Part shown: in pieces, positions 27,888 through 36,802 of the stretch
Layout: every line of letters begins with the position of its first letter
Position numbering within the stretch: the first letter of the stretch is position 1
Assembly: GCA_963747755.1 (NCBI GenBank)
Contig: CAVVGK010000014.1
Coordinates: forward strand, 186,001-250,000
From: DATFVA01 sp963747755
GTDB lineage: Bacteria; Bacteroidota; Ignavibacteria; Ignavibacteriales; Ignavibacteriaceae
Reading direction: 5' to 3'
DNA: 64,000 bases
Position numbers and translations under genes: made by a program
Notes under the pieces: generated by a model
Database searches by the model: none
The model's input: only the letters and a program-made list of their open reading frames with translations
What the model was told of the DNA's origin: nothing

Positions 27888-28539
27888 CAGCCTTGAAGGC
27901 TTTTCCGTTTTCAAGTTTAATTATACGGTGATTAAATCTTTTCACAATTTCGTAATTGTGTGTTGCGAAGATTATTGCTGTTCCCCTCGCATTGATCTTC
28001 TCAAAAATATCAAGTATCTCTGAGGAGGTTTCAGGATCGAGATTGCCTGTGGGTTCATCTGCCAGGATAAGAAGCGGTTCGTTCAGGATTGCCCTGGCTA
28101 TTGCAACTCTCTGTTTCTCTCCCCCGGAAAGTTTATCCGGCATACTATAGCGCCTGTGCAGAAGTCCTACATCGGATAAAGCATTATTCACCTTTCTTTT
28201 TATTTCTCTGCCGTTCGTACCGGTCACGGCCAATACAAATGATAAGTTCTCATAAATGTTTCTGTCTTTTAAAAGTTTAAAGTCCTGGAAAACAATACCC
28301 ATTTTTCTTCTCAGATAAGGCAGCATTTTCGGTTTTATCGTTTTGCTGTCGTATTCAGCTACCTGTACAATTCCCGCCTGGGGAAGTATATTCATATATA
28401 TCATCTGAAGAAGAGTACTTTTCCCCGAGCCGCTTCTCCCTATCAGGAAAATAAATTCCCCGCTCCCGAGCTCAAGATTCAGGTCCTCAAATACGGGCTG
28501 CGAAGGATAGTGGTAGACTACGTTAGTAAAGGACAGCAT
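27868..28539 (-). CDS. ftsE: FtsE-like ABC transporter ATP-binding protein
   Basis: A 223-residue ATPase. Walker A is GRSGSGKST, the ABC signature is LSGGEKQRVAIARAI and Walker B is LILADEPTGNLD. The start FTNVVYHYPSQPVFEDLNLELGSGE-type and overall length fit FtsE of the cell-division FtsEX complex, which activates septal murein hydrolases. The FtsX permease gene is not next to it in this window, so a lolD/macB-type relative remains possible. Its ATG overlaps the stop of the upstream methyltransferase by one base (TAATG). Confidence 0.8.
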   Translation of the reverse strand: MLSFTNVVYHYPSQPVFEDLNLELGSGEFIFLIGRSGSGKSTLLQMIYMNILPQAGIVQVAEYDSKTIKPKMLPYLRRKMGIVFQDFKLLKDRNIYENLSFVLAVTGTNGREIKRKVNNALSDVGLLHRRYSMPDKLSGGEKQRVAIARAILNEPLLILADEPTGNLDPETSSEILDIFEKINARGTAIIFATHNYEIVKRFNHRIIKLENGKAFKAVIKQKV

Positions 28540-29264
28540 TAATTCCTCACTACAAATTGAATTCTTTCACACTCAGCATTACCATTATTAAAAGTGAATG
28601 CCTCGAAACATTCCGAAACGTATAACCCAGCTTTCTCAATCAGCATAAAATATTCCTCGAACGGATAGATTTTCTGTTTATGCTGCTCAAGATAACTTTT
28701 GTTTTCAAGCTCAAGGCTAAATGTGTTTTTATGGATGCGGCTTTTGGGACAATACCAGCTTTTCTGGATAAATGATATTCCTTTATATTTTCCTTTCCTG
28801 AAAGGCTCTTTAATATGTTTAAGACTGTTCCTTTCAAGACTCACGTCAAAAGTAAAAATACCTCCTTCAGCAAGTATCCGCTTAACTTCATTAAAAAAAC
28901 TTAAAAGCTTTTTTTTGGTTGTTAGGTAATTTACACTATCAAATGCGGAATAAACAAGATTGAACCTTGCGTTAAAAGGAATCCTTGTCATATCGCAGCA
29001 AACCTTCTGAATATGGTATTTACCGTCCTGTCTTAGCATATTAAACGATAAATCAGTAATGATTATACGCGGGAAATAATGACTCAAATGTTCAGCAAGC
29101 CTGCCGTTGCCTGCTCCCAGTTCGAGTATAACATCATTTTTGTTCACTGAATTCTTAACAATCTCATATAAATACTTCGCCCACCTGTCATAGCGGATAG
29201 TACGCATAAGGTAGGGATATATATCAGCCACCTTATCATAAATTTTATTTGAATTATTTTCCAT
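28539..29264 (-). CDS. Class I SAM-dependent methyltransferase
   Basis: A 241-residue protein with the SAM-binding motif I VILELGAGNGRLAEHL and later ITDLSFNML and FDSVNYLTT segments typical of Rossmann-fold small-molecule or lipid methyltransferases. Substrate unknown. The gene overlaps pdxA by 11 bases and the ftsE-like gene by one, so all three are expressed together on the minus strand, although their known roles are unrelated. Confidence 0.85.
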   Translation of the reverse strand: MENNSNKIYDKVADIYPYLMRTIRYDRWAKYLYEIVKNSVNKNDVILELGAGNGRLAEHLSHYFPRIIITDLSFNMLRQDGKYHIQKVCCDMTRIPFNARFNLVYSAFDSVNYLTTKKKLLSFFNEVKRILAEGGIFTFDVSLERNSLKHIKEPFRKGKYKGISFIQKSWYCPKSRIHKNTFSLELENKSYLEQHKQKIYPFEEYFMLIEKAGLYVSECFEAFTFNNGNAECERIQFVVRN

Positions 29265-30243
29265 TGTTTCGATTCTTTAAAATGACATCAGCGAAATTAA
29301 ATGCTTCCAATATGCTGTTCTCATTAGCTCTGTTTTTTCCGGCAATATCGAAACCTGTGCCATGATCAGGCGATGTTCTCACAACCGGCAGACCGGCCGT
29401 AAAATTAACCCCCGTTGAAAAGTTAAGTAATTTAAAAGGAATTAACACCTGGTCGTGGTACATACCCAGGGTAAGATCGAACTTTTCATAAACCCTGTTT
29501 CCCCAATAAGCGTCGGGTGAAAATGGTCCTGATAAGTATTTCCGTCCCTTGTACTTTTTCATAAAAGGACTGATAACATTCTTTTCCTCGCTTCCAATCA
29601 ATCCTGATTCCCCTGCATGGGGATTAAGACCCAGCACGCCGATCGATGGCAAAGCAATACTAAAATCATGCTTCAGACTATGGATAACTACATCGGTGAT
29701 CATTCTAAGAAGTTCACCGGTTAATAGTGACGGGACTTTAGAAATGGGTTTATGAATTGTTGCCAGCGCCGCTTTTATTTTTTTAGAAAGAAACATCATT
29801 ACAAACTCGCGTGTACTGAACCATTCTGCAAGCATCTCAGTATGTCCCGGGTAATTATAACCTGCTCCGTTCAGTGCTTCTTTCGATATAGGAGCTGTAA
29901 TAAGTGCGTCTGCCAGTTCTCTCTTTAATAATTCGGCTGCTGTTTCAAGCGCCAGGTAGGCTGCTTTTCCGGAGGCTATAGTAGGTTTTCCTGTATTTAT
30001 TTTGGAGGTTCCGGTATCAAATAATATTACTTTACTGCTTGCAGCAGCTGCGTCAATACGCTTAACTGTTGTGAAGCTGAAAGCGGGTTTAATGACAGAG
30101 GAAATCTCCCTAAAAACATTCCCGGGACAGATAAATATAAACCGTTTCCCTTTTTTACCCGCAATCCGGTTAAGTGATTTTATTACAATTTCAGGCCCTA
30201 TGCCATTGATATCCCCGCAGGTAAATATGAAAGTTTTGTTCAT
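29254..30243 (-). CDS. pdxA: 4-hydroxythreonine-4-phosphate dehydrogenase
   Basis: A 329-residue enzyme of pyridoxal 5'-phosphate synthesis that oxidises 4-phosphohydroxy-L-threonine with NAD. GDINGIGPEI at the N-terminus, the metal-site histidines in YPGHTEML and MYHDQVLIPFK, and NPHAGESGL match PdxA. Length is normal. The start overlaps the stop of the upstream GWxTD gene by four bases. Other pyridoxal genes are not in the window. Confidence 0.95.
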   Translation of the reverse strand: MNKTFIFTCGDINGIGPEIVIKSLNRIAGKKGKRFIFICPGNVFREISSVIKPAFSFTTVKRIDAAAASSKVILFDTGTSKINTGKPTIASGKAAYLALETAAELLKRELADALITAPISKEALNGAGYNYPGHTEMLAEWFSTREFVMMFLSKKIKAALATIHKPISKVPSLLTGELLRMITDVVIHSLKHDFSIALPSIGVLGLNPHAGESGLIGSEEKNVISPFMKKYKGRKYLSGPFSPDAYWGNRVYEKFDLTLGMYHDQVLIPFKLLNFSTGVNFTAGLPVVRTSPDHGTGFDIAGKNRANENSILEAFNFADVILKNRNNGK

Positions 30244-31499
30244 CCGCTTATTAATGAAAAATCTCCGGTTCCTTTTTTATCTACGAATACAAACTTACGC
30301 TGCGGATTATTATAAGTCCATGTTTCAACTATATTTCCATGGTTATCAGAAGTTCTGTTGACATCTCCCGGCTTACCGAACCTTATGTATACTTTGCCAC
30401 GGTCGGTCTTTGCACCATTAGTACCGGATATTGTCGCAAAATTCTTGATAGCATAATCGACCCTGGTATAAAATTCCTGCATAAGAGGATTGAATTCAGT
30501 ACCGTGGGTGGGGTCCGTTTTTTTCCAGAATTCTGTCAGGTTATCAGCATAGTCCTCATCATCTCCGCTGAGTAGTTCACTTATAACAGAATCTTTCTCG
30601 ATAAATTTCAGTGCATTAATAGCCATCTCAGGATTTTTCAGGGATAATGGTTTATCGATCCATCTGCAGCCGACCTGGAATTTTTCCTGTTTCGCGGGTT
30701 CATCTGTTTCATAGACGTTTATCCGAAATCCTCCTTCTTTGATAGAATTGCTTATACCGTTAATGCTGTAAAGGGAATACATATTGCCTTCAGCGGACTC
30801 ATCTATTACAATTTTACCGCCGCACTCACCTAATTTGATTTTCTCTTTAAGAGGTTCGGTTAATACTTTTTTAAAAATAGTATCCTTATTCTGAATGACA
30901 ACAACAGACAGCGAATCAGACTTTGCGTCTTTAACAGGTATGATGAAGGAGTATTTGTTCTCATCGAAAGGCAGTCTGCCTCCGTAGTTTGCAAGCACCG
31001 TAAGGTTGTTACATTCTGCCATACTCTCGGAGACAACCAGAGGTGAGAGAATATTTTTAACAGGTTCCAGTTTCAGGATATAAGACGGCAGTCTTAACTC
31101 CCTGCCTGACTTATAATCATACAGCATCTCCAAAATAGAATAAGTACCGGGAGAAAGATCAAGTTTGAGAAGACCCTCCGAGTAGATAAGAGGAGATCGG
31201 GTCTGCTCATAATCAGGCACCTGTATGCTTTTTTCTTTTAAAGCACGGGTTACGAATTTCACTCCGCTTGAATCAAAGACTTCGACTGATACCCTGTACT
31301 GGGCAAGAAACAGGTCTGATCCTTTCTCGAAGACAAGTCTGTTAAGAGGAATCTTGTAGCAGTAATAAACATCAGTGGAATCGCCGGAGGGAAGTTGAAC
31401 GAAATCTGAGTAAAGAATATGAGGTTTTCCGGTACCGGACTGAGGATAAATCAGTCCGGCCACGATAAATATCGACAGAAAAAAGGAAAGTTTAGACAC
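30240..31499 (-). CDS. GWxTD-domain exported protein
   Basis: A 419-residue protein with a signal peptide (about 1-19) and mostly beta-strand structure. The C-terminal third carries FWKKTDPTHGTEFNPLM and TDRGKVYIRFGKPG, the diagnostic segments of the GWxTD domain (here W-x-x-T-D), a domain of unknown function common in Bacteroidota-related and Acidobacteria genomes. Start is GTG after AGAGA. It lies 110 bases after rho on the same strand and overlaps pdxA by four bases. Confidence 0.85.
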   Translation of the reverse strand: MSKLSFFLSIFIVAGLIYPQSGTGKPHILYSDFVQLPSGDSTDVYYCYKIPLNRLVFEKGSDLFLAQYRVSVEVFDSSGVKFVTRALKEKSIQVPDYEQTRSPLIYSEGLLKLDLSPGTYSILEMLYDYKSGRELRLPSYILKLEPVKNILSPLVVSESMAECNNLTVLANYGGRLPFDENKYSFIIPVKDAKSDSLSVVVIQNKDTIFKKVLTEPLKEKIKLGECGGKIVIDESAEGNMYSLYSINGISNSIKEGGFRINVYETDEPAKQEKFQVGCRWIDKPLSLKNPEMAINALKFIEKDSVISELLSGDDEDYADNLTEFWKKTDPTHGTEFNPLMQEFYTRVDYAIKNFATISGTNGAKTDRGKVYIRFGKPGDVNRTSDNHGNIVETWTYNNPQRKFVFVDKKGTGDFSLISG

Positions 31500-31609
31500 A
31501 GAATCTCTTTTTTTTCTGAAACCTAATACCCCGCGTCAACCTTTTCAATACTATAATTTTGCATCATTAGTAAAGAGGCAATCTTCAGGTAAAGAGCGAG
31601 CCGGTTTCA

Positions 31610-32863
31610 TCAGCTGTTCATATTATGGAGGAATTCTTTATTATTCTTGGTACCTCTCATCTTATCGAGCAGAAATTCCATTGCTTCGATAGGACTAAAA
31701 TCACTGAGAAGTTTCCTGAGTATCCAGATCTTGGCCAGTTCATCCTCTTTCATAAGCAGGTCTTCTCTTCTGGTTCCGGAACGGTTCACATCAATTGCCG
31801 GGAAAATTCTTCTATCACTTAAATCTCGGTTAAGAACAATTTCCATATTACCTGTGCCTTTGAATTCCTCAAAGATAACATCATCCATCCTGCTGCCGGT
31901 ATCGATCAGAGCGGTTGCAAGGATAGTAAGACTGCCGCCGTCCTCAGTATTTCTGGCTGCACCGAAAAACCTTTTAGGTTTATGGAGAGCGTTTGAGTCA
32001 ACACCACCCGAAAGGATCCTTCCTGAGTGGGGTACAACAATATTATGCGCACGAGCAAGGCGGGTGATACTGTCGAGCAGAATGACAACATCTTCCTTTG
32101 CCTCAACAAGTCTTTTTGCTTTTTCAATCACCATATCGGCAACCTGCACGTGTCTTTCAGCAGGTTCATCAAAGGTGGATGAAATAACTTCACCTTTAAC
32201 CGAACGTTCCATATCGGTTACTTCCTCGGGACGTTCATCAATTAGGAGGATGAGGAGTTTTATTTCAGGGTGATTTCTTGTAATAGAGTTTGCAATTTTC
32301 TGTAGAAGGATTGTTTTACCGCTCTTAGGAGGAGATACAATCAGACCTCTTTGACCCTTTCCAATTGGAGAAAGGAGATCCATTATTCTCATAGAGTACT
32401 CACCCGGAGCAGACTCCAGTGCAATTCTTTTTGTAGGATAAACAGGGGTTAGGTTGTCAAAGAGGGTACGTTCCCTGATAGCTTCGGGGTCCTGACCGTT
32501 AACGGCTTCAACCCTCAGCAGGGCAAAAAATCTTTCACCTTCTTTAGGCGGTCTTACCTGCCCGCTTACAAAATCTCCTGTTCTCAGAGAGAATTTCTTG
32601 ATCTGTGAGGGCGAAACATAAATATCGTCGGGTGATGGTAAATAATTATAATCAGCCGAACGAAGAAATCCATATCCATCAGGAAGAACCTCAAGAACAC
32701 CCCTTGAAAACGTGAGCCCGTCCTTGGCTGTCTGTCCTTCAAGAATTTTGAAAATAAGTTCCTGTTTTCTCAAATCAGAATAGCCTGAAATATTCAGATC
32801 TTTTGCTATCTGGTTGAGTTCAACGATTTTTTTGGATTTCAGTTCGGAAATATCCATTGGCAT
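31610..32863 (-). CDS. rho: Transcription termination factor Rho
   Basis: A 417-residue RNA-dependent ATPase. An N-terminal helical and cold-shock-like RNA-binding domain (RGVLEVLPDGYGFLRS) precedes the ATPase core, with Walker A PPKSGKT at 178-184 (S177-P178 where APP is usual) and LLDSITRLARA for Walker B. The compact size without a long insertion is typical. The leader between 32864 and 33026 contains a perfect palindrome at 33003 and no obvious promoter. Single-gene transcription or co-transcription with the GWxTD gene is possible. Confidence 0.97.
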   Translation of the reverse strand: MPMDISELKSKKIVELNQIAKDLNISGYSDLRKQELIFKILEGQTAKDGLTFSRGVLEVLPDGYGFLRSADYNYLPSPDDIYVSPSQIKKFSLRTGDFVSGQVRPPKEGERFFALLRVEAVNGQDPEAIRERTLFDNLTPVYPTKRIALESAPGEYSMRIMDLLSPIGKGQRGLIVSPPKSGKTILLQKIANSITRNHPEIKLLILLIDERPEEVTDMERSVKGEVISSTFDEPAERHVQVADMVIEKAKRLVEAKEDVVILLDSITRLARAHNIVVPHSGRILSGGVDSNALHKPKRFFGAARNTEDGGSLTILATALIDTGSRMDDVIFEEFKGTGNMEIVLNRDLSDRRIFPAIDVNRSGTRREDLLMKEDELAKIWILRKLLSDFSPIEAMEFLLDKMRGTKNNKEFLHNMNS

Positions 32864-33002
32864 AATACGACCTTAAAAGATTAGTTAAATAAATATCTTA
32901 GTTATTATTTGCGTGATTAAATACAATTATCGGAAAAGTTTAGGGGTTATATTTTTTACTCTTTTTAATTGTCTTTTGAAAGGAACAAGAGGTTTATATG
33001 AA

Positions 33003-33016
33003 AATTAGCGCTAATT
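33003..33016. promoter_or_regulatory. Perfect 14-base palindrome between folC and rho
   Basis: AATTAGCGCTAATT is fully self-complementary. Without an unpaired loop it would make a poor hairpin, so an operator upstream of rho is as likely as a weak terminator for folC, which stops 11 bases away. Function is not established. Confidence 0.3.
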
Positions 33017-33026
33017 AAAAATAATG

Positions 33027-34292
33027 TCAAGCAGTACCGGATAAAATAAGGTCAGATTTTATATCCCCAATGAGATACATGCTGCCTGTTACTACGAGAC
33101 ACTCAGTTCGTTCCCTTCGTTCAAATTCCTTCACAAATTCTGAAGGATTACTTTCAATTATTCCTTTAATATGATGTTTTTCCGCTATCAAGGCTAATTC
33201 TTCTGCAGGCAGCGCCCTTTCATATCTTGCCCGGCAGAGATGAACTTCATCGAAAATATCGCGGGCAAGCTCTAGCATATCATCTGCTGATTTATCTTTC
33301 ATTACGCCGAATAATAATACTTTTTTACTGTACCTTTTCTTTTCTTTACTGAATTCTGAGATAAAATTATTGAAACTTTCGGGGTTGTGTGCCGAATCGA
33401 AAATGATATCCGGTTCGGTTCTATAATACTCATAACGACCCTGAATTCCTGTGTTAGAAATTACATGTTTTATTCCATGGTCGATCGGATGAAAATTAGT
33501 CACGTCAAGCGTCTTTATTACCGCCAGTGCAGCGAGGGCGGCATTATATTTTTGGTAGTATCCCTTAAGGGGCATCCTCCAGTCATCCAGTTCAATTTCC
33601 TCTGTGTAAAGTTCAAGCATATTCCCTTTTTCGAGGATATAATCACTTATTGCAAATAGTTCAGTCCCCTTCTCCTCGCATTTTTCCTGTATAACATTCA
33701 TTGCCGGAGTTTCAAGTTTTCCCGTAAAAACTTTGGAATTTCTCTTTATTATACCGGCCTTCTCATAGGCAATCTTTTCTATTGTATCGCCGAGGATTTG
33801 TGTATGCTCAAGGCTAATTGACGTAATGATTACAGCCAGTGGATTAAGAACATTAGTTGCGTCAAGTCTTCCGCCGAGTCCTGTTTCAATAACTGCATAA
33901 TCGATTTTATTCTCTGCGAAATACTGGAAGGCAAGAGCAGTAGTGACTTCAAAAAAGGTTAGTCCCATCTCATCAATTTCCTTCTCATATGAGGAAATAA
34001 ACCCTGCAATAAATACATCAGGGATTTCCTTCCCGTCAATCTTTACGCGTTCGTTAAACCTGACAAAATGAGGGGAGGTATATAGTCCAACTTTATAGCC
34101 GATCTCATGAAGCATGCTTGCAGTAAAGGCAGCCGTGCTTCCCTTTCCGTTTGATCCGGCAATATGAAAAGTCTTCAGCTTTACCTGGGGATTACCTATA
34201 AGTTTAAGGAAGGAAGTAATATTTTCAAGCCCGAGTTTAATATTAAACTGGTGAAGTTTGTATAACTTTTCTAAAGCTGAATTGATTTCCAT
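33027..34292 (-). CDS. folC: Folylpolyglutamate synthase / dihydrofolate synthase
   Basis: A 421-residue Mur-ligase-family enzyme that adds glutamate to folates. The P-loop is GSNGKGSTAA, the glutamate-site region is ETGLGGRLDATN, and HNPESFNNF lies in the C-terminal domain. It follows pyrD with two bases between stop and start, so it belongs to the pyrK-pyrD-folC transcript, a mix of pyrimidine and folate steps that share nucleotide supply. Confidence 0.95.
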   Translation of the reverse strand: MEINSALEKLYKLHQFNIKLGLENITSFLKLIGNPQVKLKTFHIAGSNGKGSTAAFTASMLHEIGYKVGLYTSPHFVRFNERVKIDGKEIPDVFIAGFISSYEKEIDEMGLTFFEVTTALAFQYFAENKIDYAVIETGLGGRLDATNVLNPLAVIITSISLEHTQILGDTIEKIAYEKAGIIKRNSKVFTGKLETPAMNVIQEKCEEKGTELFAISDYILEKGNMLELYTEEIELDDWRMPLKGYYQKYNAALAALAVIKTLDVTNFHPIDHGIKHVISNTGIQGRYEYYRTEPDIIFDSAHNPESFNNFISEFSKEKKRYSKKVLLFGVMKDKSADDMLELARDIFDEVHLCRARYERALPAEELALIAEKHHIKGIIESNPSEFVKEFERRERTECLVVTGSMYLIGDIKSDLILSGTA

Positions 34293-34294
34293 TT

Positions 34295-35212
34295 TTAAAT
34301 GATATATGACCCGGTAAGTTCAGATAATTTTGTTGTGCCTGAATCCATACAGTATTCTTCCAGTTCCTTCAGAATCTCCATCGGGGCAGTGGGATCTATA
34401 AAATTCAATGTTCCTATCTGGATCGCTGATGAACCTGCTATCATAAACTCTACTACATCCTTCCAGTTCATTATTCCGCCTATACCGATGATGGGGATAT
34501 CAACCTTTTGTTTTATTTCGAGGACTTTTGCAAGTGCAACCGGTTTAATGGCGGGACCTGAAAGGCCTCCGTTCACATTCTTTATCTTCGGTTTTTTTGT
34601 AAAAATGTTGAATGCCGTACCTACAAGCGTATTTATCGCTGACACCGCGTCTCCTCCCGAATCTTTAACGGCTTTAGCAAATTCAGATATATATGAAACA
34701 TTGGGAGATAACTTAATTATTACCGGTTTATTAGTAACTGCCTTTACCCGGTCAGTGATCTTCGCGACGGCACTTACATTATTCCCGAACTGGAGCCCTC
34801 CCTCTTTAACATTCGGACAGGAAACATTTATCTCGAAAGCATCCACTGCTTCCTGTTCAGTCAGTATCCTGGTGCATTCAACATATTCTTCAATGGAACT
34901 TGCAGCGATATTACAGATAAGCGGGACATCGTATTTTTCAATAAACGGAATCTTTGTTTTAATATATTCTTCAACACCAACATTAGCGAGACCGATTGCA
35001 TTCAACATTCCGGAAGGAGTTTCAACAATACGCTGCGGAGGATTTCCTTTTCTTGGTTTTAAACTTAGTGATTTTGTAACAATCCCGCCAATTTTATTCA
35101 GGTCAATAAATTCCGATATTTCATTTCCGTATCCCACGGTTCCCGATGCCAGAAGTATGGGGTTCCTGAAAGTCATTGATCCTACTTTTACACTAAGGTC
35201 GGGCTTGTTCAT
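34295..35212 (-). CDS. pyrD: Dihydroorotate dehydrogenase B, catalytic subunit
   Basis: A 305-residue FMN-barrel enzyme of class 1B that oxidises dihydroorotate. NPILLASGTVGYG, the NVSCPNVKEGG segment with the catalytic cysteine, and the FMN-phosphate site GIGGIMNW are visible. The neighbouring pyrK gene supplies the electron-transfer subunit, confirming the NAD-linked 1B type. pyrD and pyrK overlap by four bases. Confidence 0.96.
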   Translation of the reverse strand: MNKPDLSVKVGSMTFRNPILLASGTVGYGNEISEFIDLNKIGGIVTKSLSLKPRKGNPPQRIVETPSGMLNAIGLANVGVEEYIKTKIPFIEKYDVPLICNIAASSIEEYVECTRILTEQEAVDAFEINVSCPNVKEGGLQFGNNVSAVAKITDRVKAVTNKPVIIKLSPNVSYISEFAKAVKDSGGDAVSAINTLVGTAFNIFTKKPKIKNVNGGLSGPAIKPVALAKVLEIKQKVDIPIIGIGGIMNWKDVVEFMIAGSSAIQIGTLNFIDPTAPMEILKELEEYCMDSGTTKLSELTGSYII

Positions 35213-35970
35213 ATCACCACATCCTTCACGTTAAAGACCGGACCATCTTTGCAGACGAGGAGATATTTATCCATTTGATCCGCAGCTTCAATGGGACAGC
35301 CCTGGCAGATACCGAATCCGCAGGCCATAGCACACTCAGTAGAAACTTCGCAGTTGATATCATTTGCGATAGCTATTTCCTTCAATGATCTGAGCATTGC
35401 ATTAGGTCCGCATCCGAATATTTTTATTCTTTGCCCTCCAAGCTTCGGCAGTCTCGATGAAATCAGTTCTACAACTGTACCCTTAAATCCCTCCGAGCCA
35501 TCGTCAGTTGAGAGGCTGATATTTTTCAAACCATATTTGATAAGGTCAGAGTGAGACCGGCCTCCGACAAAGGTGATGATATTTTTATCTTTTGGAAGCA
35601 TTCTGGTAAGATATGGGAATGGTGCTGCACCAAGACCTCCTGCTGCAATAACCGCAGTATCATAATCATCCTTAAGATTGAATCCGTTGCCTAAGGGTCC
35701 CAGTATATCCATCATCTCTCCGGGGTTTTTCCTTGCAAGCAGTTTAGTCCCTTCTCCGTATATATTAAACATAATATAGAAATGATCGCCCTCGACATCG
35801 CATACGCTGAAAGGACGGCGAAGAAGCGGGTAATAGGATGTTGAGACTCGAATATTCAGGAATTGTCCCGGTTTAATTACAGATGCAATTTCAGGAGAGT
35901 ATATTTTTAAAAGGAAGATCTGGTTTTCAAGTTCCAGGGTTTCAGTAACGGGAGCGTTAGTTACAAGCAC
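35209..35970 (-). CDS. pyrK: Dihydroorotate dehydrogenase B, electron-transfer subunit
   Basis: A 253-residue ferredoxin-reductase-like subunit carrying FAD and a [2Fe-2S] cluster. FAD-binding SYYPLLRRPFSV, the pyridine-nucleotide segment AAGGLGAAPF, and the C-terminal cluster motif CAMACGFGICQGC are present. It passes electrons from PyrD to NAD. It starts with GTG after AAGGA at good spacing. First gene of the pyrK-pyrD-folC group. Confidence 0.95.
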   Translation of the reverse strand: MLVTNAPVTETLELENQIFLLKIYSPEIASVIKPGQFLNIRVSTSYYPLLRRPFSVCDVEGDHFYIMFNIYGEGTKLLARKNPGEMMDILGPLGNGFNLKDDYDTAVIAAGGLGAAPFPYLTRMLPKDKNIITFVGGRSHSDLIKYGLKNISLSTDDGSEGFKGTVVELISSRLPKLGGQRIKIFGCGPNAMLRSLKEIAIANDINCEVSTECAMACGFGICQGCPIEAADQMDKYLLVCKDGPVFNVKDVVI

Positions 35971-36126
35971 ATTTAATCCTTAAGATTTTCCATCATAAAA
36001 GAGTACTGGTTTAACGATGGTAAATATGGGAGGCCGATGTTAGCCGTAATCAAATAAAAAAATTAATTACTTATGAAAATTAAAGAAATATAAATAAATA
36101 ATCGAGGGGAAGTATCACCCGGGTGT

Positions 36127-36768
36127 TTACCTGTACTTTTTCTCAATCGCTGTAATCTTATCAAGGCGTTTCTGGTGTCTTCCTCCACCGAACTTTGTAA
36201 CCAGCCAGACATCAAGTATTGATTTAATTGTTTCCTCCCCGAGAGTTCTTGCACCTACGACAAGTACGTTTGCATCGTTATGTTCTCTGGCGCTTCTTGC
36301 AGAAAACTCATTATAGCAGGTAGCCGCTCTAATCCCGTTAAGTTTATTGGCCGTAATAGCAGAAGGGATACCGGTGGCATCGATTACAATACCGAAATCT
36401 GCTTCACCCTCCTGAACCTTTTTTGCGGCAGCAAAAGCAAAATCAGGATAATCACAGGATTTTTCATCATAAGTCCCTACATCAATAAGTTTGAAGCCTT
36501 TCTCCGTAAGCACTTTTGTGAGCATATTCTTTATTCTGAAACCGGTATGATCGCTACCGATCACTATTTTGTTGAGTCTGGTAGTTTTAGAAAGCTTATG
36601 AGATTCATCCCCAAGTTTTTCCGCCTCTTCCCTATCGACGATCTTCAGTCCAAGTTCTTTAATCTTATCCTTTGCAGAAGGAGTAAGAATATCATCCTTT
36701 CCGACAAGGATAATAACACTTTCCTTTGCGGCATCATATATGTCTTTCTCTGTTAAGAGTTTCTTCAT
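36127..36768 (-). CDS. rpiB: RpiB/LacAB-family sugar-phosphate isomerase, N-terminally extended and lacking the usual Cys
   Basis: Residues 66-213 align with ribose-5-phosphate isomerase B: GSDHTG near the start, HND (163-165) and the end GGGRHQKR. In place of the catalytic CGTGIG loop the sequence reads DATGIP (130-135), so the active-site cysteine is an aspartate and a glycine is a proline; the ring-opening threonine is kept. A 60-residue N-terminal extension (LLTEKDIYDAAKESV...) is not part of the classical enzyme. Such extended, cysteine-lacking relatives occur in other bacteria. Isomerase activity on another sugar phosphate, or a non-catalytic role, should be considered. Confidence 0.8.
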   Translation of the reverse strand: MKKLLTEKDIYDAAKESVIILVGKDDILTPSAKDKIKELGLKIVDREEAEKLGDESHKLSKTTRLNKIVIGSDHTGFRIKNMLTKVLTEKGFKLIDVGTYDEKSCDYPDFAFAAAKKVQEGEADFGIVIDATGIPSAITANKLNGIRAATCYNEFSARSAREHNDANVLVVGARTLGEETIKSILDVWLVTKFGGGRHQKRLDKITAIEKKYR

Positions 36769-36802
36769 ACAACAAATTTCAGAGGAATAGGATTGTTAGC
36801 TA

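Noticed and set aside
31647..32273. 208-residue plus-strand frame antisense to rho
   Set aside because: Shadow of rho, serine- and leucine-rich composition typical of antisense frames.
34299..35234. 311-residue plus-strand frame antisense to pyrD
   Set aside because: pyrD is unmistakable on the other strand; this frame has no ribosome-binding site and no recognisable domain.
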